Assembly (NCBI GenBank): GCA_017557525.1
Contig: JAFYYN010000105.1
Location: 34,367-98,366, forward strand
From: Lachnospiraceae bacterium
GTDB taxonomy: Bacteria; Bacillota; Clostridia; Lachnospirales; Lachnospiraceae
Direction: 5' to 3'
DNA length: 64,000 nt
Made by a program: the position numbers and the translations under genes. Under the pieces are notes generated by a model. The model was not told the DNA's origin, ran no database searches, and was given only the letters and a program-made list of their open reading frames with translations. Positions 26,416 through 35,575 of this stretch are shown here, in pieces (the stretch's first letter is position 1; each line of letters opens with the position of its first letter).

Positions 26416-26681
26416 CTTATAAACGCGTTAAAATTCTCAAACAAGTACTCCATGTACTCTACTATATTGCTAAGTATCCAGTTGCCGGCAATTGTCAGCA
26501 CCAGGAAAATGCTGATCAGCTTAGGCACGAAGGTAAGCGTCTGTTCCTGTATTGATGTTACCGTCTGCAGGATGCTGACTATAAGTCCCACTACCAGCGA
26601 TACAAGCAGCATGGGCGCAGAAACCTTAATTATCAGATACAGGGTTTCACTCATCAGATTTACTACCATGTCAGCACTCAA
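26412..26681 (-). CDS. fliQ: Flagellar export protein FliQ
   Basis: An 89-residue protein with two membrane helices, part of the FliP5Q4R1 export channel. It carries the typical SETLYLIIKVSAPMLLVSLVVG and ISILQTVTSIQEQTLTFVPK segments. The start is the TTG at 26681, supported by GGAGGTGACC eight bases upstream; the next ATG lies five codons in and would leave the ribosome site too far away. Confidence 0.93.
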   Translation of the reverse strand: MSADMVVNLMSETLYLIIKVSAPMLLVSLVVGLIVSILQTVTSIQEQTLTFVPKLISIFLVLTIAGNWILSNIVEYMEYLFENFNAFIR

Positions 26682-26727
26682 GACCGGTCACCTCCATACT
26701 CGAAATTTTTTAAAACACCTACATAAG

Positions 26728-27591
26728 CTAATAAAACGTCCTTACCAGCTGTCCTATTATAAGATCCCAGCCGTCTGCCACCACAAACAGAAGTATCTTA
26801 AACGGCATCGATATTGTGGTGGGTGGAAGCATCATCATACCCATTGACATAAGGGTGGATGCTACAACCATATCCAGTATCAGGAACGGTATATAAATGA
26901 GGAAGCCTATGATAAAGGCAATTCTTAACTCATTCAGTATAAATGCGGGTATAAGCACGTTGGTCGGTACGTCATCCCTGGTTTTTACCTCCTCAATACC
27001 TGCTATATCAAGGAAAAGCTGCAGGTCCTTTTCGCCGCCGTCCATCTGCTCAAACATAAAATCTCTTATTGGTTCAAGCCCTAATGTGATCGCTTCCTCG
27101 GTATTGATCTCGCCCTTGTTTAAGGGTACGATCGCCGCATCGTAAATCTTTGTAAGCGTCGGTGACATTATAAAAAACGTCAAAAACAGCGCCAGTCCTA
27201 TCAGCACCTGGTTAGGAGGTGTTGTCTGGGTACCAACCGCCGTACGTACAAAATGCAGCACTATGACAATCCTGGTAAATGAAGTCAGCATTACCAGGAT
27301 GGACGGTGCCAGCGAAATAATCGTAAGTATTAAAAGTATCTGCAGAGTAGCAGAAAGAGAGCTCGTATTGTCCCCGTCAAACCGGAACGTGAGCCCGCCA
27401 ATATCTCCCTCTACATAGTCATTGCTTACATCGGTATTTTCATTTGAAAGCGCAGAAGCCCCGTCGGTCACTTCAGTAGCTCCGACAGGTATTTCAGCAC
27501 GACAAAGAGAGGTGAGTATGCATGCTATTGTAAAGATGAGCCCGAAAACCAGTGCTTTCAAAAGCCATCTCTTTTTTACAAACTCAATCAT
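26728..27591 (-). CDS. fliP: Flagellar export protein FliP
   Basis: A 287-residue FliP, core of the export gate. A cleavable N-terminal signal-like segment (~7-32) precedes the mature protein; the family blocks [36 protein letters not shown] and [18 protein letters not shown] (quoted in part) are strong. The frame is open to 27645, but the ATG at 27591 (MIEFVKKRW) has AAAAGG eight bases upstream and gives the normal FliP length, so I use it. It follows fliO by about 87 bases. Confidence 0.93.
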   Translation of the reverse strand: MIEFVKKRWLLKALVFGLIFTIACILTSLCRAEIPVGATEVTDGASALSNENTDVSNDYVEGDIGGLTFRFDGDNTSSLSATLQILLILTIISLAPSILVMLTSFTRIVIVLHFVRTAVGTQTTPPNQVLIGLALFLTFFIMSPTLTKIYDAAIVPLNKGEINTEEAITLGLEPIRDFMFEQMDGGEKDLQLFLDIAGIEEVKTRDDVPTNVLIPAFILNELRIAFIIGFLIYIPFLILDMVVASTLMSMGMMMLPPTTISMPFKILLFVVADGWDLIIGQLVRTFY

Positions 27592-27678
27592 GCTACCAAC
27601 CTTTTCTTTCGCAGATATTCTTTTTTGATTATATTTTCTCATCAACGAAATTATTTGCTGTTTTCAGCATACAATCAG

Positions 27679-28152
27679 TTAATGGATATTACTGTCTTCC
27701 TTGCCCTCATCCTCACCAATAAGCTTAGTCTCGTTAAGGATCTCTCCGGGCTTTTTATGATTTGTATTATCCTTCTTCTTCAGTATTTCCGACATCGTTT
27801 CTTTAAAGCTCTTTTCCTGTATTTCAGGCGGGAAATTCTTTATATCATCCTTGGAAAGCTCACCGACTACCGTGATCGTATCCTTTGCCACGGCAATACA
27901 GAAATATCTTTCCCCTATCTCCACTATCTGGAGATATTTGTTTGTACTTATCCTGAAAATATCGATGCTGCGGAAATTTGACTTTGCTGTCCTTCCAAGC
28001 TGCTTTTTCCCGACAAACTTAGTCGTATAATAGCTCGCAACGATTATCAGAATACAAAGGATTATAAGACCTATAAGCTTTAATACGCTTTTTATCCCGC
28101 CACCTTCGCCATTTAAGAAATCCGTAGCGGCAAATACTAATCTGTATGGCAT
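27679..28152 (-). CDS. fliO: Flagellar biosynthetic protein FliO (FliZ-like)
   Basis: A 157-residue FliO-family protein with one membrane segment (~21-44, VLKLIGLIILCILIIVASYY) and a small beta-rich cytoplasmic domain (RISTNKYLQIVEIGERYFCIAVAKD). FliO assists assembly of the FliP ring. It lies directly after fliY with no intergenic bases; in B. subtilis cheY occupies that junction, and here it is absent. Confidence 0.85.
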   Translation of the reverse strand: MPYRLVFAATDFLNGEGGGIKSVLKLIGLIILCILIIVASYYTTKFVGKKQLGRTAKSNFRSIDIFRISTNKYLQIVEIGERYFCIAVAKDTITVVGELSKDDIKNFPPEIQEKSFKETMSEILKKKDNTNHKKPGEILNETKLIGEDEGKEDSNIH

Positions 28153-29310
28153 TTATTTTATAACCTCTGTGACCTTTATACCAAAGGTCTCCTCGATAAC
28201 TACCACTTCACCCTTTGCAACATACTTACCGTTTACGAGGACATCAATCGGTTCTCCGGCAAGCCTGTTAAGCTCTATAATGGTACCCGGTGAAAATTCC
28301 AGTATTTCCTTTATGGACTTGCTTGTCCTGCCAAGCTCAGCCGTAACCTCGAGCGGTACATCAAGCAGCAGATCGATATTTTCGGTCTTAAGCAACGGGT
28401 TGTTCATTTCCATAAAAGGCTGGAACTGAACAGGAGCTATGTTTACATTCTGGACAGGCGGTGCCTGGAAAGGAACTGCCTGCTGAGGCTGAGCATACAT
28501 ACCCGAAGGCATACCCATACTTTCTGCGAACATGCCCTGGCTCTGCATCTGGGGCTGGGGCTGCGGCTTTGGTGCCGGTGCCGGCTGAGGCGCGGGTTTG
28601 GATGCAGGAGCAGCCGGCTCACTATCCGTCATGCTCATAAACTGCTCGTAAATATTTTTTGCAAAATCAATGGAATACATCTGCATTATCTCACTGTTAA
28701 TGAGAGTCCCGATCTCCATCTTAAACGCTACCTTGACAAAGGTACCGGTAAGGAAATCGGCGATATCAGTTGCATTCATGATCTCTGTAAGCTTTACGAG
28801 ACTGGCTGTAGGCGGGCTGATATCAATCTTCTTGCTAAGCATCGAAGACATTGAGGTTGATGCCGAACCCATCATCTGGTTCATAGCCTCTCCTATGGCA
28901 CTCAAATGAAGATCGGTAAGCTCCTCGTTGACATTGGTACCGTCTCCGCCCATCATGAGATTGGTTATTACTCTCACATCATCTTCTTTAAGTATCAGCA
29001 GATTGTTTCCCTCAAGTCCTGATGTATATAAAACCTGTATGCATACACAGGGCTCGGCATACTCTGTAAGCAGACTGTCCCAGGTTGCATAAGAAACCTT
29101 AGGAGTAGTTATATTTACCTTCTGGTTTATCAGCTGGGACAGCGTAGTAGCTGCCGTACCCATGCTTATATTGGATATTTCGCCTATAGCATCCTTCTCT
29201 GCGTCGGTAAGGCCACCGTCCGGCACTGATACCGGCGAAGACTCGGCTGAAGGCATATTCACGCTGTTCAAAAGCGCATTGATTTCTTCCTGTGAAAGCA
29301 TGCCATCCAT
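28153..29310 (-). CDS. fliY: Flagellar switch protein FliY (CheC-type phosphatase plus FliN domain)
   Basis: A 385-residue FliY. Its N-terminal LSQEEINALLNSV resembles the FliM CheY-P-binding peptide. A CheC-like phosphatase domain (~35-225) has two E-x-x-N signatures (AIGEISN and AIGEAMN), then a Pro/Gln-rich linker (~235-300) and a C-terminal SpoA/FliN domain (~305-385, LDVPLEVTAELGRTSKSIKEIL). It is a structural switch part and a motor-bound CheY-P phosphatase. Confidence 0.95.
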   Translation of the reverse strand: MDGMLSQEEINALLNSVNMPSAESSPVSVPDGGLTDAEKDAIGEISNISMGTAATTLSQLINQKVNITTPKVSYATWDSLLTEYAEPCVCIQVLYTSGLEGNNLLILKEDDVRVITNLMMGGDGTNVNEELTDLHLSAIGEAMNQMMGSASTSMSSMLSKKIDISPPTASLVKLTEIMNATDIADFLTGTFVKVAFKMEIGTLINSEIMQMYSIDFAKNIYEQFMSMTDSEPAAPASKPAPQPAPAPKPQPQPQMQSQGMFAESMGMPSGMYAQPQQAVPFQAPPVQNVNIAPVQFQPFMEMNNPLLKTENIDLLLDVPLEVTAELGRTSKSIKEILEFSPGTIIELNRLAGEPIDVLVNGKYVAKGEVVVIEETFGIKVTEVIK

Positions 29311-29313
29311 TAG

Positions 29314-30294
29314 CTACTCCTCCTCTGTTATTACCTGTGATATTTTTACCGCATAAGAATCCGATGATGTACCCGGGAATGCGTAAAACTTTTTTATATT
29401 TCCAACGAATACTCCCAGCTGGTCGTTTATCCTGGTATTCAGCTTTATGATATCGCCCTTCTGGATATTCACAAAATCCTTTACGGATATCGTGCTGCGG
29501 CCAAGCTCTGCCTTTATAGGGATCCTTGCCTTTGATATTGCCACTTCGACAAGCTCCCTGTTTGCGGTAGTATCAACGCCTCTTATAGTCGAATACCAGT
29601 ATTTGGTATTTAGTTTATCGATTACCGGCTCTAAAACCTCGTAAGGCATACATACATTTATCATACCCTCGACATTGCCGATCCTCATATTCATGGTAAT
29701 GATGGCTGACATCTCACTCGGAGAAATAATCTGGGCAAACTGTGAATTTGTCTCTATCCTCTGCAGCCTGGCCTCGATAGGCGTAACGTTTGCCCAGGGC
29801 TCAACCATGAGATTTATTAAAATGATATATATACGTTCAATAATTGAGAGCTCGATTTCTGAGAACTCCCTCGGTTTTTCAAGCGGTGTCCCTATGCCTC
29901 CCAGCATCCTGTCAACAATGGTATATCCCAGTTTTTCGGCCATCTCTATAATGATATTGCCGGTAAGCGGAGAAAAATCCACTATTCCCAGAAGTACGGG
30001 ATTTGAGAGCGAGTTCGTAAACTCCTGATAAATCGTTGCCTCAGCATTTACTACCTCAACCTGAACATTTTTCCTGAGATATGCAGGAAGTGAGGTTGAA
30101 AGCAGTCTGCCATAGTGCTCAAATATGATCTCCAGAGTCCTTAAGTGTTCCTTTGAAAACTTGGAGGGCCTGTTGAAATCATAGTTTTTTACGGAGCGCT
30201 CGGTTGCTTCCTTGATGTTGCTCGCATCAAGCTCGCCGCTGCTTAGTGCCGCCAGCAGATTATCAATCTCGTTTTGGGATAATACATCACCCAT
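29314..30294 (-). CDS. fliM: Flagellar motor switch protein FliM
   Basis: A 326-residue FliM. The N-terminal CheY-P-binding peptide VLSQNEIDNLLAAL is intact, followed by the CheC-like middle domain (~45-225) and the C-terminal SpoA domain (~245-320). Despite the absence of cheY nearby, the docking peptide is conserved, which implies a CheY encoded elsewhere. The start is supported by AGGAGGAGCAGC; fliY follows after three bases. Confidence 0.96.
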   Translation of the reverse strand: MGDVLSQNEIDNLLAALSSGELDASNIKEATERSVKNYDFNRPSKFSKEHLRTLEIIFEHYGRLLSTSLPAYLRKNVQVEVVNAEATIYQEFTNSLSNPVLLGIVDFSPLTGNIIIEMAEKLGYTIVDRMLGGIGTPLEKPREFSEIELSIIERIYIILINLMVEPWANVTPIEARLQRIETNSQFAQIISPSEMSAIITMNMRIGNVEGMINVCMPYEVLEPVIDKLNTKYWYSTIRGVDTTANRELVEVAISKARIPIKAELGRSTISVKDFVNIQKGDIIKLNTRINDQLGVFVGNIKKFYAFPGTSSDSYAVKISQVITEEE

Positions 30295-30331
30295 TGCTGC
30301 TCCTCCTACAACTTGAAACGTTAGTCATGTT

Positions 30332-30847
30332 TTACGAGATCAAATAGTCAATAGTGATATCTACAATAAATTTAGAATTAAACAAAGTCTGGATGTCATT
30401 AAGTATCTTTTCTTTAACTGTCTTCTTGGTTTCAGGCTTAGCAAGCTGCTCATTATCATAGCTTGAAACATAGGTCTTGATTATGGATACGATATCACTC
30501 TTCATAGTCTCAACCTTAGGATTGAGCTTAGCATAATCATCATCGGCATTATTGATGGTAAGGCTCGCGGAGATCTTTGCGTAATGAGCCTTTCCGTCGG
30601 TACCGGTAGCAAGATTTGCAGTCATATCCTCAATCTCGTACTTCTCGATATTTTCGATATCGTAAGTATTGTTGATATCCTGCGGCAGAGGAGACTCAAG
30701 CTCCAGATCTATGATCTGAAGTATCTTGGTGATCAGCTGATCCGTCCTCTGTGCATTGGGAACCACAGTAAATACCATGTATGCGCTTAAGGTAAGATTT
30801 ACGATACAAAGTATGATAACCAGTACCGTGAGCATATTTTTCTTCAT
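30332..30847 (-). CDS. fliL: Flagellar basal body-associated protein FliL
   Basis: A 171-residue protein with one N-terminal membrane segment (~6-27) and an extracytoplasmic FliL domain containing DMTANLATGTDGKAHYAKISASLTI (quoted in part) and SIIKTYVSSYD. FliL surrounds stators and modulates motor torque. It lies between motB and fliM, an arrangement in which stator and switch genes are contiguous. Confidence 0.9.
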   Translation of the reverse strand: MKKNMLTVLVIILCIVNLTLSAYMVFTVVPNAQRTDQLITKILQIIDLELESPLPQDINNTYDIENIEKYEIEDMTANLATGTDGKAHYAKISASLTINNADDDYAKLNPKVETMKSDIVSIIKTYVSSYDNEQLAKPETKKTVKEKILNDIQTLFNSKFIVDITIDYLIS

Positions 30848-30899
30848 AACTCGTGCCTTTCATATGATGAAAACTTTTATTTATCTGCGTTTTCTTTGA

Positions 30900-31811
30900 T
30901 CAAGAACTTAATGAATTATATATCCTTATCTCAACACGCCTGTTACGCGCTCTTCCTTCCGCAGTAGCATTTGTATCTATGGGGTCGTACTCGCCTCTTC
31001 CTGTCCAGGAAATGTGCTCCACGCTCACTCCCTTTTCATTTATTAGATACTGCGAAACGCTGATAGCTCTTGCTGAGGAAAGAATATCATTGCTTGAATA
31101 GGTCTGGGATTTCATCGGGATATTATCCGTATGACCTATTACCTGAACATTATTGCCCGAATAAACCTTAAGTATATCTCCTACCTTTGAAAGCAGTGGC
31201 AGGCATTCCTTTTTAAGCTCTGCGCTGCCCGACTCAAACAGTACCGAGCCGCTGATGGTAAGCTCAACATACTTTCCGTTTACATCCATGCCGACTTCCA
31301 TAAGTCCGCTGATGTTATATCTTTCTGTCATCTCGGAAATGGCATCCACCATCTCGGTGGTCTCCTTATAATTGGCTGCCTCTAAAGCCTCCTGGAGCTT
31401 GCCTTCGCCGATCTCTACATCGTCTTTTTTGCCCTCTCCCTGAGAATCATCGGGAGTCTTTCCTTCATTTTTCTGATCATCAGGACCTTTATCATTATCG
31501 CCTGGTTTATCTCTCATGTCTTCTCCGTTATCCTCAGATTTCTGTCCTAAGGATGCGTAGTATTCATCAAGGTTTGAGAGCTGTGTTGTACCCATACCTA
31601 CCAGGGTACCCTCACCGATGGTTGTGCTTCCGTCTTCAAAGACACTGAAAGCACTGGTCATCGATGCCACAACCTCTTCCCATTTGTTTGCATCAACACT
31701 TGACATTGAGAAGAGCAATACGAAGAAACAAAGCAGAAGGTTCATCAGGTCAGAGAATGTCGCCATCCAGGCGGGTGAACCTTTAGGCGGATCTTCCTGC
31801 TTTTTTTTCAA
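30900..31811 (-). CDS. motB: Stator protein MotB
   Basis: A 303-residue MotB. The single membrane helix carries the proton-binding aspartate in ATFSDLMNLLLCFFVLLFSM. An acidic linker (~95-130) precedes the OmpA/MotB peptidoglycan-binding domain (~175-300) with GHTDNIP and ARNRRVEIRI. With MotA it forms the ion-driven torque generator. It overlaps motA by four bases; motAB lie inside the fla/che block between flbD and fliL, unlike in B. subtilis. Confidence 0.96.
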   Translation of the reverse strand: MKKKQEDPPKGSPAWMATFSDLMNLLLCFFVLLFSMSSVDANKWEEVVASMTSAFSVFEDGSTTIGEGTLVGMGTTQLSNLDEYYASLGQKSEDNGEDMRDKPGDNDKGPDDQKNEGKTPDDSQGEGKKDDVEIGEGKLQEALEAANYKETTEMVDAISEMTERYNISGLMEVGMDVNGKYVELTISGSVLFESGSAELKKECLPLLSKVGDILKVYSGNNVQVIGHTDNIPMKSQTYSSNDILSSARAISVSQYLINEKGVSVEHISWTGRGEYDPIDTNATAEGRARNRRVEIRIYNSLSS

Positions 31812-32632
31812 CCTTCTTCACCACCTTCATTTGAAGCGAAGTTAGCCCTGGCCTCAGGTGCAAGGAAGGACTTGAGCTTTTCCTCGATAACTCTGGGGTT
31901 CTCACCTGCCTGGATAGACAGAAGTCCCTCAACCATGACCTCCTTCATCTGAATTTCCTTGTCACTGGTAGCTTTAAGCTTGGTTGCTGTAGGAGTACAG
32001 ATCCAGTTTGCGAGGACTGAACCATAGAATGTGGTAACAAGAGCTACCGCCATGGAAGGTCCTACGGTACTAACGTCCGACAGGTTACCAAGCATGTTAA
32101 TAAGTCCGATAAGGGTACCGATCATACCCCATGCAGGACCCATGGAACCCAGGTTCTCCCAGAAGGATACATTACCCTTGTGACGGGTCTCGATACACGA
32201 AAGCTCGGTCTCCATAATGGAACGTACAAGCTCGGGATCGGTACCGTCCACGATAAGGAGCACACCCTTCTTCATGAACTCGTCCTCTATGCCTCCTGCG
32301 GCTTCCTCTAATGCAAGTAAGCCCTCTTTACGGGCTATATTAGAAAGATTTATTATCGACTTTATGGTCTCCTCTTCGTTCATGGAGACGGTTTTTAAGT
32401 TAAGTGTGAAGGTCTTCAGACTCTTTACGAACTCTCCGGGGCTGCCCTGCATAGCCATGGTAGCCATGAAAGCTCCACCGAATGTGATAAGGAGTGAAGG
32501 TACATCCACAAAGGCCTTTACTGCTGCAAAATTGACACTGAAGGTATTGGCATCAAATACCATACCGAATATCATGAGCAAAAACGCTGCGACCAGTCCG
32601 ATAATCGTCGCCAGATCCAAAAAAATCACCAC
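31808..32632 (-). CDS. motA: Stator protein MotA
   Basis: A 274-residue MotA with four membrane segments (~5-25, 35-55, 150-170, 185-205) and the cytoplasmic loop between helices 2 and 3. The LGNLSDVSTVGPSMAVALVTTFYG and GPAWGMIGTLIGLI blocks are typical. It forms the pentameric stator ring with MotB. flbD precedes it by 20 bases. Confidence 0.96.
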   Translation of the reverse strand: MVIFLDLATIIGLVAAFLLMIFGMVFDANTFSVNFAAVKAFVDVPSLLITFGGAFMATMAMQGSPGEFVKSLKTFTLNLKTVSMNEEETIKSIINLSNIARKEGLLALEEAAGGIEDEFMKKGVLLIVDGTDPELVRSIMETELSCIETRHKGNVSFWENLGSMGPAWGMIGTLIGLINMLGNLSDVSTVGPSMAVALVTTFYGSVLANWICTPTATKLKATSDKEIQMKEVMVEGLLSIQAGENPRVIEEKLKSFLAPEARANFASNEGGEEG

Positions 32633-32652
32633 CCTATGTGAAATTTTATCTT

Positions 32653-32862
32653 TTAATCGATTTGTTCATCAAGAATATATTTTTCGAAAAAATCCCTCTT
32701 ATATGATTTTACTAAACTTTTGACCTTTTGTCTACTTTCTTTGACAATTATTTTTTTGCCGGTTGTCAAAGTTATCACAGTCTCCGGAATTTCTTCAATA
32801 TACTCTATCAGCTCGGCATTTACAGTTATTTCCTTGCCATCAAGCTTAGTTACATCTATCAT
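32653..32862 (-). CDS. flbD: FlbD/SwrD-family small flagellar protein
   Basis: A 69-residue FlbD-family protein (SwrD in B. subtilis, which increases motor power by way of the stator). Family features are MIDVTKLDGKEITVNAELIEYIEEIPETVI (quoted in part) and TLTTGKKIIVKES. It lies between flgE and motAB, as swrD lies after flgE in B. subtilis. An intrinsic-terminator-like hairpin separates it from flgE. Confidence 0.92.
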   Translation of the reverse strand: MIDVTKLDGKEITVNAELIEYIEEIPETVITLTTGKKIIVKESRQKVKSLVKSYKRDFFEKYILDEQID

Positions 32863-32935
32863 AACATTTTTCTCCTGAATTGTCTATAAAAATATGATAA
32901 CATTAAACAAATAAAATGTAAATATAAAAACAGAA

Positions 32936-32962
32936 GCCGGCAACGTTTTTATCGCTGCCGGC
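32936..32962 (-). terminator. Terminator-like hairpin between flgE and flbD
   Basis: GCCGGCA (32936-32942) and TGCCGGC (32956-32962) form a strong stem, followed on the minus strand by TTCTGTTTTTA. The T-run is offset by about five bases, so termination may be partial. If active it would lower expression of flbD, motAB and all downstream genes relative to the rod-hook half. Confidence 0.6.
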
Positions 32963-32992
32963 CATAGGTTTTAAGCCGAAATCATAAAGTCA

Positions 32993-34519
32993 TTAACGCT
33001 TAAGGTTGATAAGTTCTTCAAGCATGGTATCCGAAGTGGTGATAACCCTTGAATTTGCCTGGAATCCACGCTGTGTGGTGATGATGTTTGTAAACTCGGT
33101 TGAAAGGTCAACGTTTGACATTTCGAGTACGCCGGAAGTCATCTTTCCGCCGTGCATAGCTATATCCTCGCCTCTGCCGTCAAACTTTTCAGAGTTCATG
33201 GTGTCAAGGAAGAGGCTGTTTCCTACTGCTTCAAGACCTGCAGGGTTAGCAAAACGAGCTACTGCGATCTGACAGAGGAGCTTTTTGTCGCCGTTATCGT
33301 ATGAACCATAGATACGTCCTGAAGTATCAACGGAAATACCGGTCATATTTCCCTTAGGCTTACCTGCACCGGTACCCTTGTCTAACGACCCTCTCTGGCA
33401 TGAGAATGAAGATGATCCGCTTGAAGCATACATGGTCATGCTTGAGAAATCACAGTCAATTGTAGAGAAAGGTGAGCTTGCATCATCATCTGTAGTGATT
33501 TTGAGCTGAACGGATTTATTGTTTCCACCGCCTACGCCTACAAACTTACCGCTTGATTTGTCAAACTGAAGTTTTACGCCGGTAGCCATATTAAGCTTAA
33601 CCTTACCGGTCTTAGCAAACTCAGTAGCATCAACAGGAGTAGCTGTACCTGCGATACCGCCTGATACATTACCCTGATCATCCTTCTGACCGCCGAAATC
33701 AATACCCCAGCCGGTCTTTAAGGTATAATCATTTCCGTTTCCTGTACCTACAGGCTTGCTGGGATCTGCAGGCTCATTGACAAATATTGAAGTACCGTTG
33801 GCATCAAGTATGTCTGAAATCACAAGATCATAGACATCCTCTGACTTTGCGCCGCCTGCATCTGTTGCAGGATGCATCTCAAGGATTGCCATATAGCTCT
33901 GTCCAAGCTTATCATAGAAAGATATTGTTGAAGTCTTTCCTGTCTCTGACTGAAGCTGGGTATCCTTATAGTCGATATTACCTGAAAAATATACATTTTC
34001 CGTAGCCTCAGGAGCTACAAAGCTGGTTTCAGGCGATCTAACCTTTAACTCGCTTACTGTATCGGGAACGCATCTTGTAGGGTCGTTAGGGTCAACCTGC
34101 CAGCCCATAACCTTACATCCGCTGTTGTTACAGAGAACGCCTGCAGCATCGACTGTAAAAGCACCGGCCTTTGTAAAGTAATTCTGAACACCGTTATTAA
34201 CGATAAAGAGCTGATCGCCTTCGATCATGAGGTCGAGAGCATTATCCGTTCTCTGGGTACCGCCTGATACGGTAACGGTATTTGAAATAGATGCAACGGA
34301 TGCACCAAGACCTATCTGCCTTGCGTTTGTACCGGCTGTATTAGCCTCGGCATTGGGACCCGAAGCATTTGCCGTTGTCTGATAAAGAATATCCGAGAAA
34401 TTTACCTGGCCACTCTTAAAACCGATGGTATTAACGTTAGAAATATTGTGACCTATAACATCCATCTTAGTCTGATGAACCTTTAATCCGGAAACACCGG
34501 AATATAATGAACGCATCAT
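32993..34519 (-). CDS. flgE: Flagellar hook protein FlgE
   Basis: A 508-residue hook protein. The N-terminal rod-hook motif MMRSLYSGVSGLKVHQTKMDVIGHNISNVNTIGFKS (quoted in part) and the C-terminal DLSTEFTNIITTQRGFQANSRVITTSDTMLEELINLKR (quoted in part) are typical, with a variable domain between (~130-400). The frame is open to 34531, but GGAG overlaps that ATG and lies six bases before the ATG at 34519, so I start there. The gene follows the TIGR02530-type gene after a 122-base gap. Confidence 0.95.
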   Translation of the reverse strand: MMRSLYSGVSGLKVHQTKMDVIGHNISNVNTIGFKSGQVNFSDILYQTTANASGPNAEANTAGTNARQIGLGASVASISNTVTVSGGTQRTDNALDLMIEGDQLFIVNNGVQNYFTKAGAFTVDAAGVLCNNSGCKVMGWQVDPNDPTRCVPDTVSELKVRSPETSFVAPEATENVYFSGNIDYKDTQLQSETGKTSTISFYDKLGQSYMAILEMHPATDAGGAKSEDVYDLVISDILDANGTSIFVNEPADPSKPVGTGNGNDYTLKTGWGIDFGGQKDDQGNVSGGIAGTATPVDATEFAKTGKVKLNMATGVKLQFDKSSGKFVGVGGGNNKSVQLKITTDDDASSPFSTIDCDFSSMTMYASSGSSSFSCQRGSLDKGTGAGKPKGNMTGISVDTSGRIYGSYDNGDKKLLCQIAVARFANPAGLEAVGNSLFLDTMNSEKFDGRGEDIAMHGGKMTSGVLEMSNVDLSTEFTNIITTQRGFQANSRVITTSDTMLEELINLKR

Positions 34520-34641
34520 AATAAACTCCAATCTGCAGCCATTCTTCGCTGACTGCTAAAAAACTATACCTGATAGGATCTGACAGTCTCTGGCGTTCGA
34601 CTGTCTGCGCTCTCCTTTATAAGGTCCAGCGCGTTTCGGTA

Positions 34642-35034
34642 TTAAACTATAACTGCTCCGTCAATATTGGTGAAAACCCTGTCTTCGTTTTCATCCACCG
34701 CCGTAATGACCGTATTTTTGTTTACATTCACAATAAATGCGAAATCATCAACCATTACAAGCGATTCCTTTATTCCTTTCATCTCCGCTTTCTTAACTCC
34801 CGTATTCAGCCTCTCCCACTGTTCATCCGAGAGATTTATGTTTCTGCTGATAATACGTTCGCCGGCATGCTTTGATATCTTTAAGCCTTCATTTTCCTTT
34901 TGCTTTTCCTTAAAAACACTTTCAAAGGAACGTAGATTGTTTTCAGAAGCTTCTTTCCTTGAAACATTTTTTTTTCTGTCTGCTCCTGAAACCAGCGGGA
35001 CGGAAGGAAACCTGTTTAAAACATCAATTGCCAT
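34642..35034 (-). CDS. Flagellar operon protein, TIGR02530 family
   Basis: A 130-residue soluble protein of the conserved flagellar-operon family found between flgD and flgE in many Firmicutes. The characteristic C-terminal core is LKISKHAGERIISRNINLSDEQWERL (quoted in part), VKKAEMKGIKESLVMVDD and ITAVDENEDRVFTNIDGAVIV. Function is not established; it may help hook assembly. The start has GGAGGAGACGAG upstream. Confidence 0.85.
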   Translation of the reverse strand: MAIDVLNRFPSVPLVSGADRKKNVSRKEASENNLRSFESVFKEKQKENEGLKISKHAGERIISRNINLSDEQWERLNTGVKKAEMKGIKESLVMVDDFAFIVNVNKNTVITAVDENEDRVFTNIDGAVIV

Positions 35035-35055
35035 CTCGTCTCCTCCTGCGGTCTG

Positions 35056-35547
35056 TTATTCTTCAGCCTGCTCTCCGCTCTCAGAAGATGTTTCAGCGCT
35101 TTCTCCGCCGGTAGGTGCTGTCTGCATTACGGTATAGAGCTCATCGTACTTAAATACCTGATCTCCAACTGATAAGGTAACCTTTCCACCGGAAATGTTA
35201 ACCGAATCAACTATTCCCTCAGGATATGTTACGTTACCGTTTGCATCCTTAAACTGGAATACACAGTAGCGGCCTACAAGTGAAAATGCCTGTGACTTTT
35301 CTGATTCTGTACCCAGATTCTGAAGCTGTTCAAGCTGTGAGAACTGAGCCAGCTGAGCTACATATTCTGTATCGTTGCTGGGATTCATGGGATCCTGATT
35401 CTGCATCTGGCAAACCAGAAGCTGAAGGAATGCATCCTTTCCCAACTCTGTGGAACCACGTCTCGCCGTCTTGTCAACTTCGGTATTTGTAGCTGTATAA
35501 CTGCCGTCAACCTTGGCTAAGCCGAGTCCGGAAATATTATCTGCCAT
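35056..35547 (-). CDS. flgD: Hook-capping protein FlgD
   Basis: A 163-residue FlgD, the scaffold that caps the growing hook. The N-terminal FlgD block LGKDAFLQLLVCQMQNQDPMNPSNDTEYVAQLAQFSQLEQ (quoted in part) is unmistakable; the C-terminal part is short and acidic, as in other Clostridia. It follows fliK by 28 bases and has AGGAGGCAAT before its ATG. Confidence 0.95.
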   Translation of the reverse strand: MADNISGLGLAKVDGSYTATNTEVDKTARRGSTELGKDAFLQLLVCQMQNQDPMNPSNDTEYVAQLAQFSQLEQLQNLGTESEKSQAFSLVGRYCVFQFKDANGNVTYPEGIVDSVNISGGKVTLSVGDQVFKYDELYTVMQTAPTGGESAETSSESGEQAEE

Positions 35548-35575
35548 ATTGCCTCCTTACCTTTTGTTGTATCCC

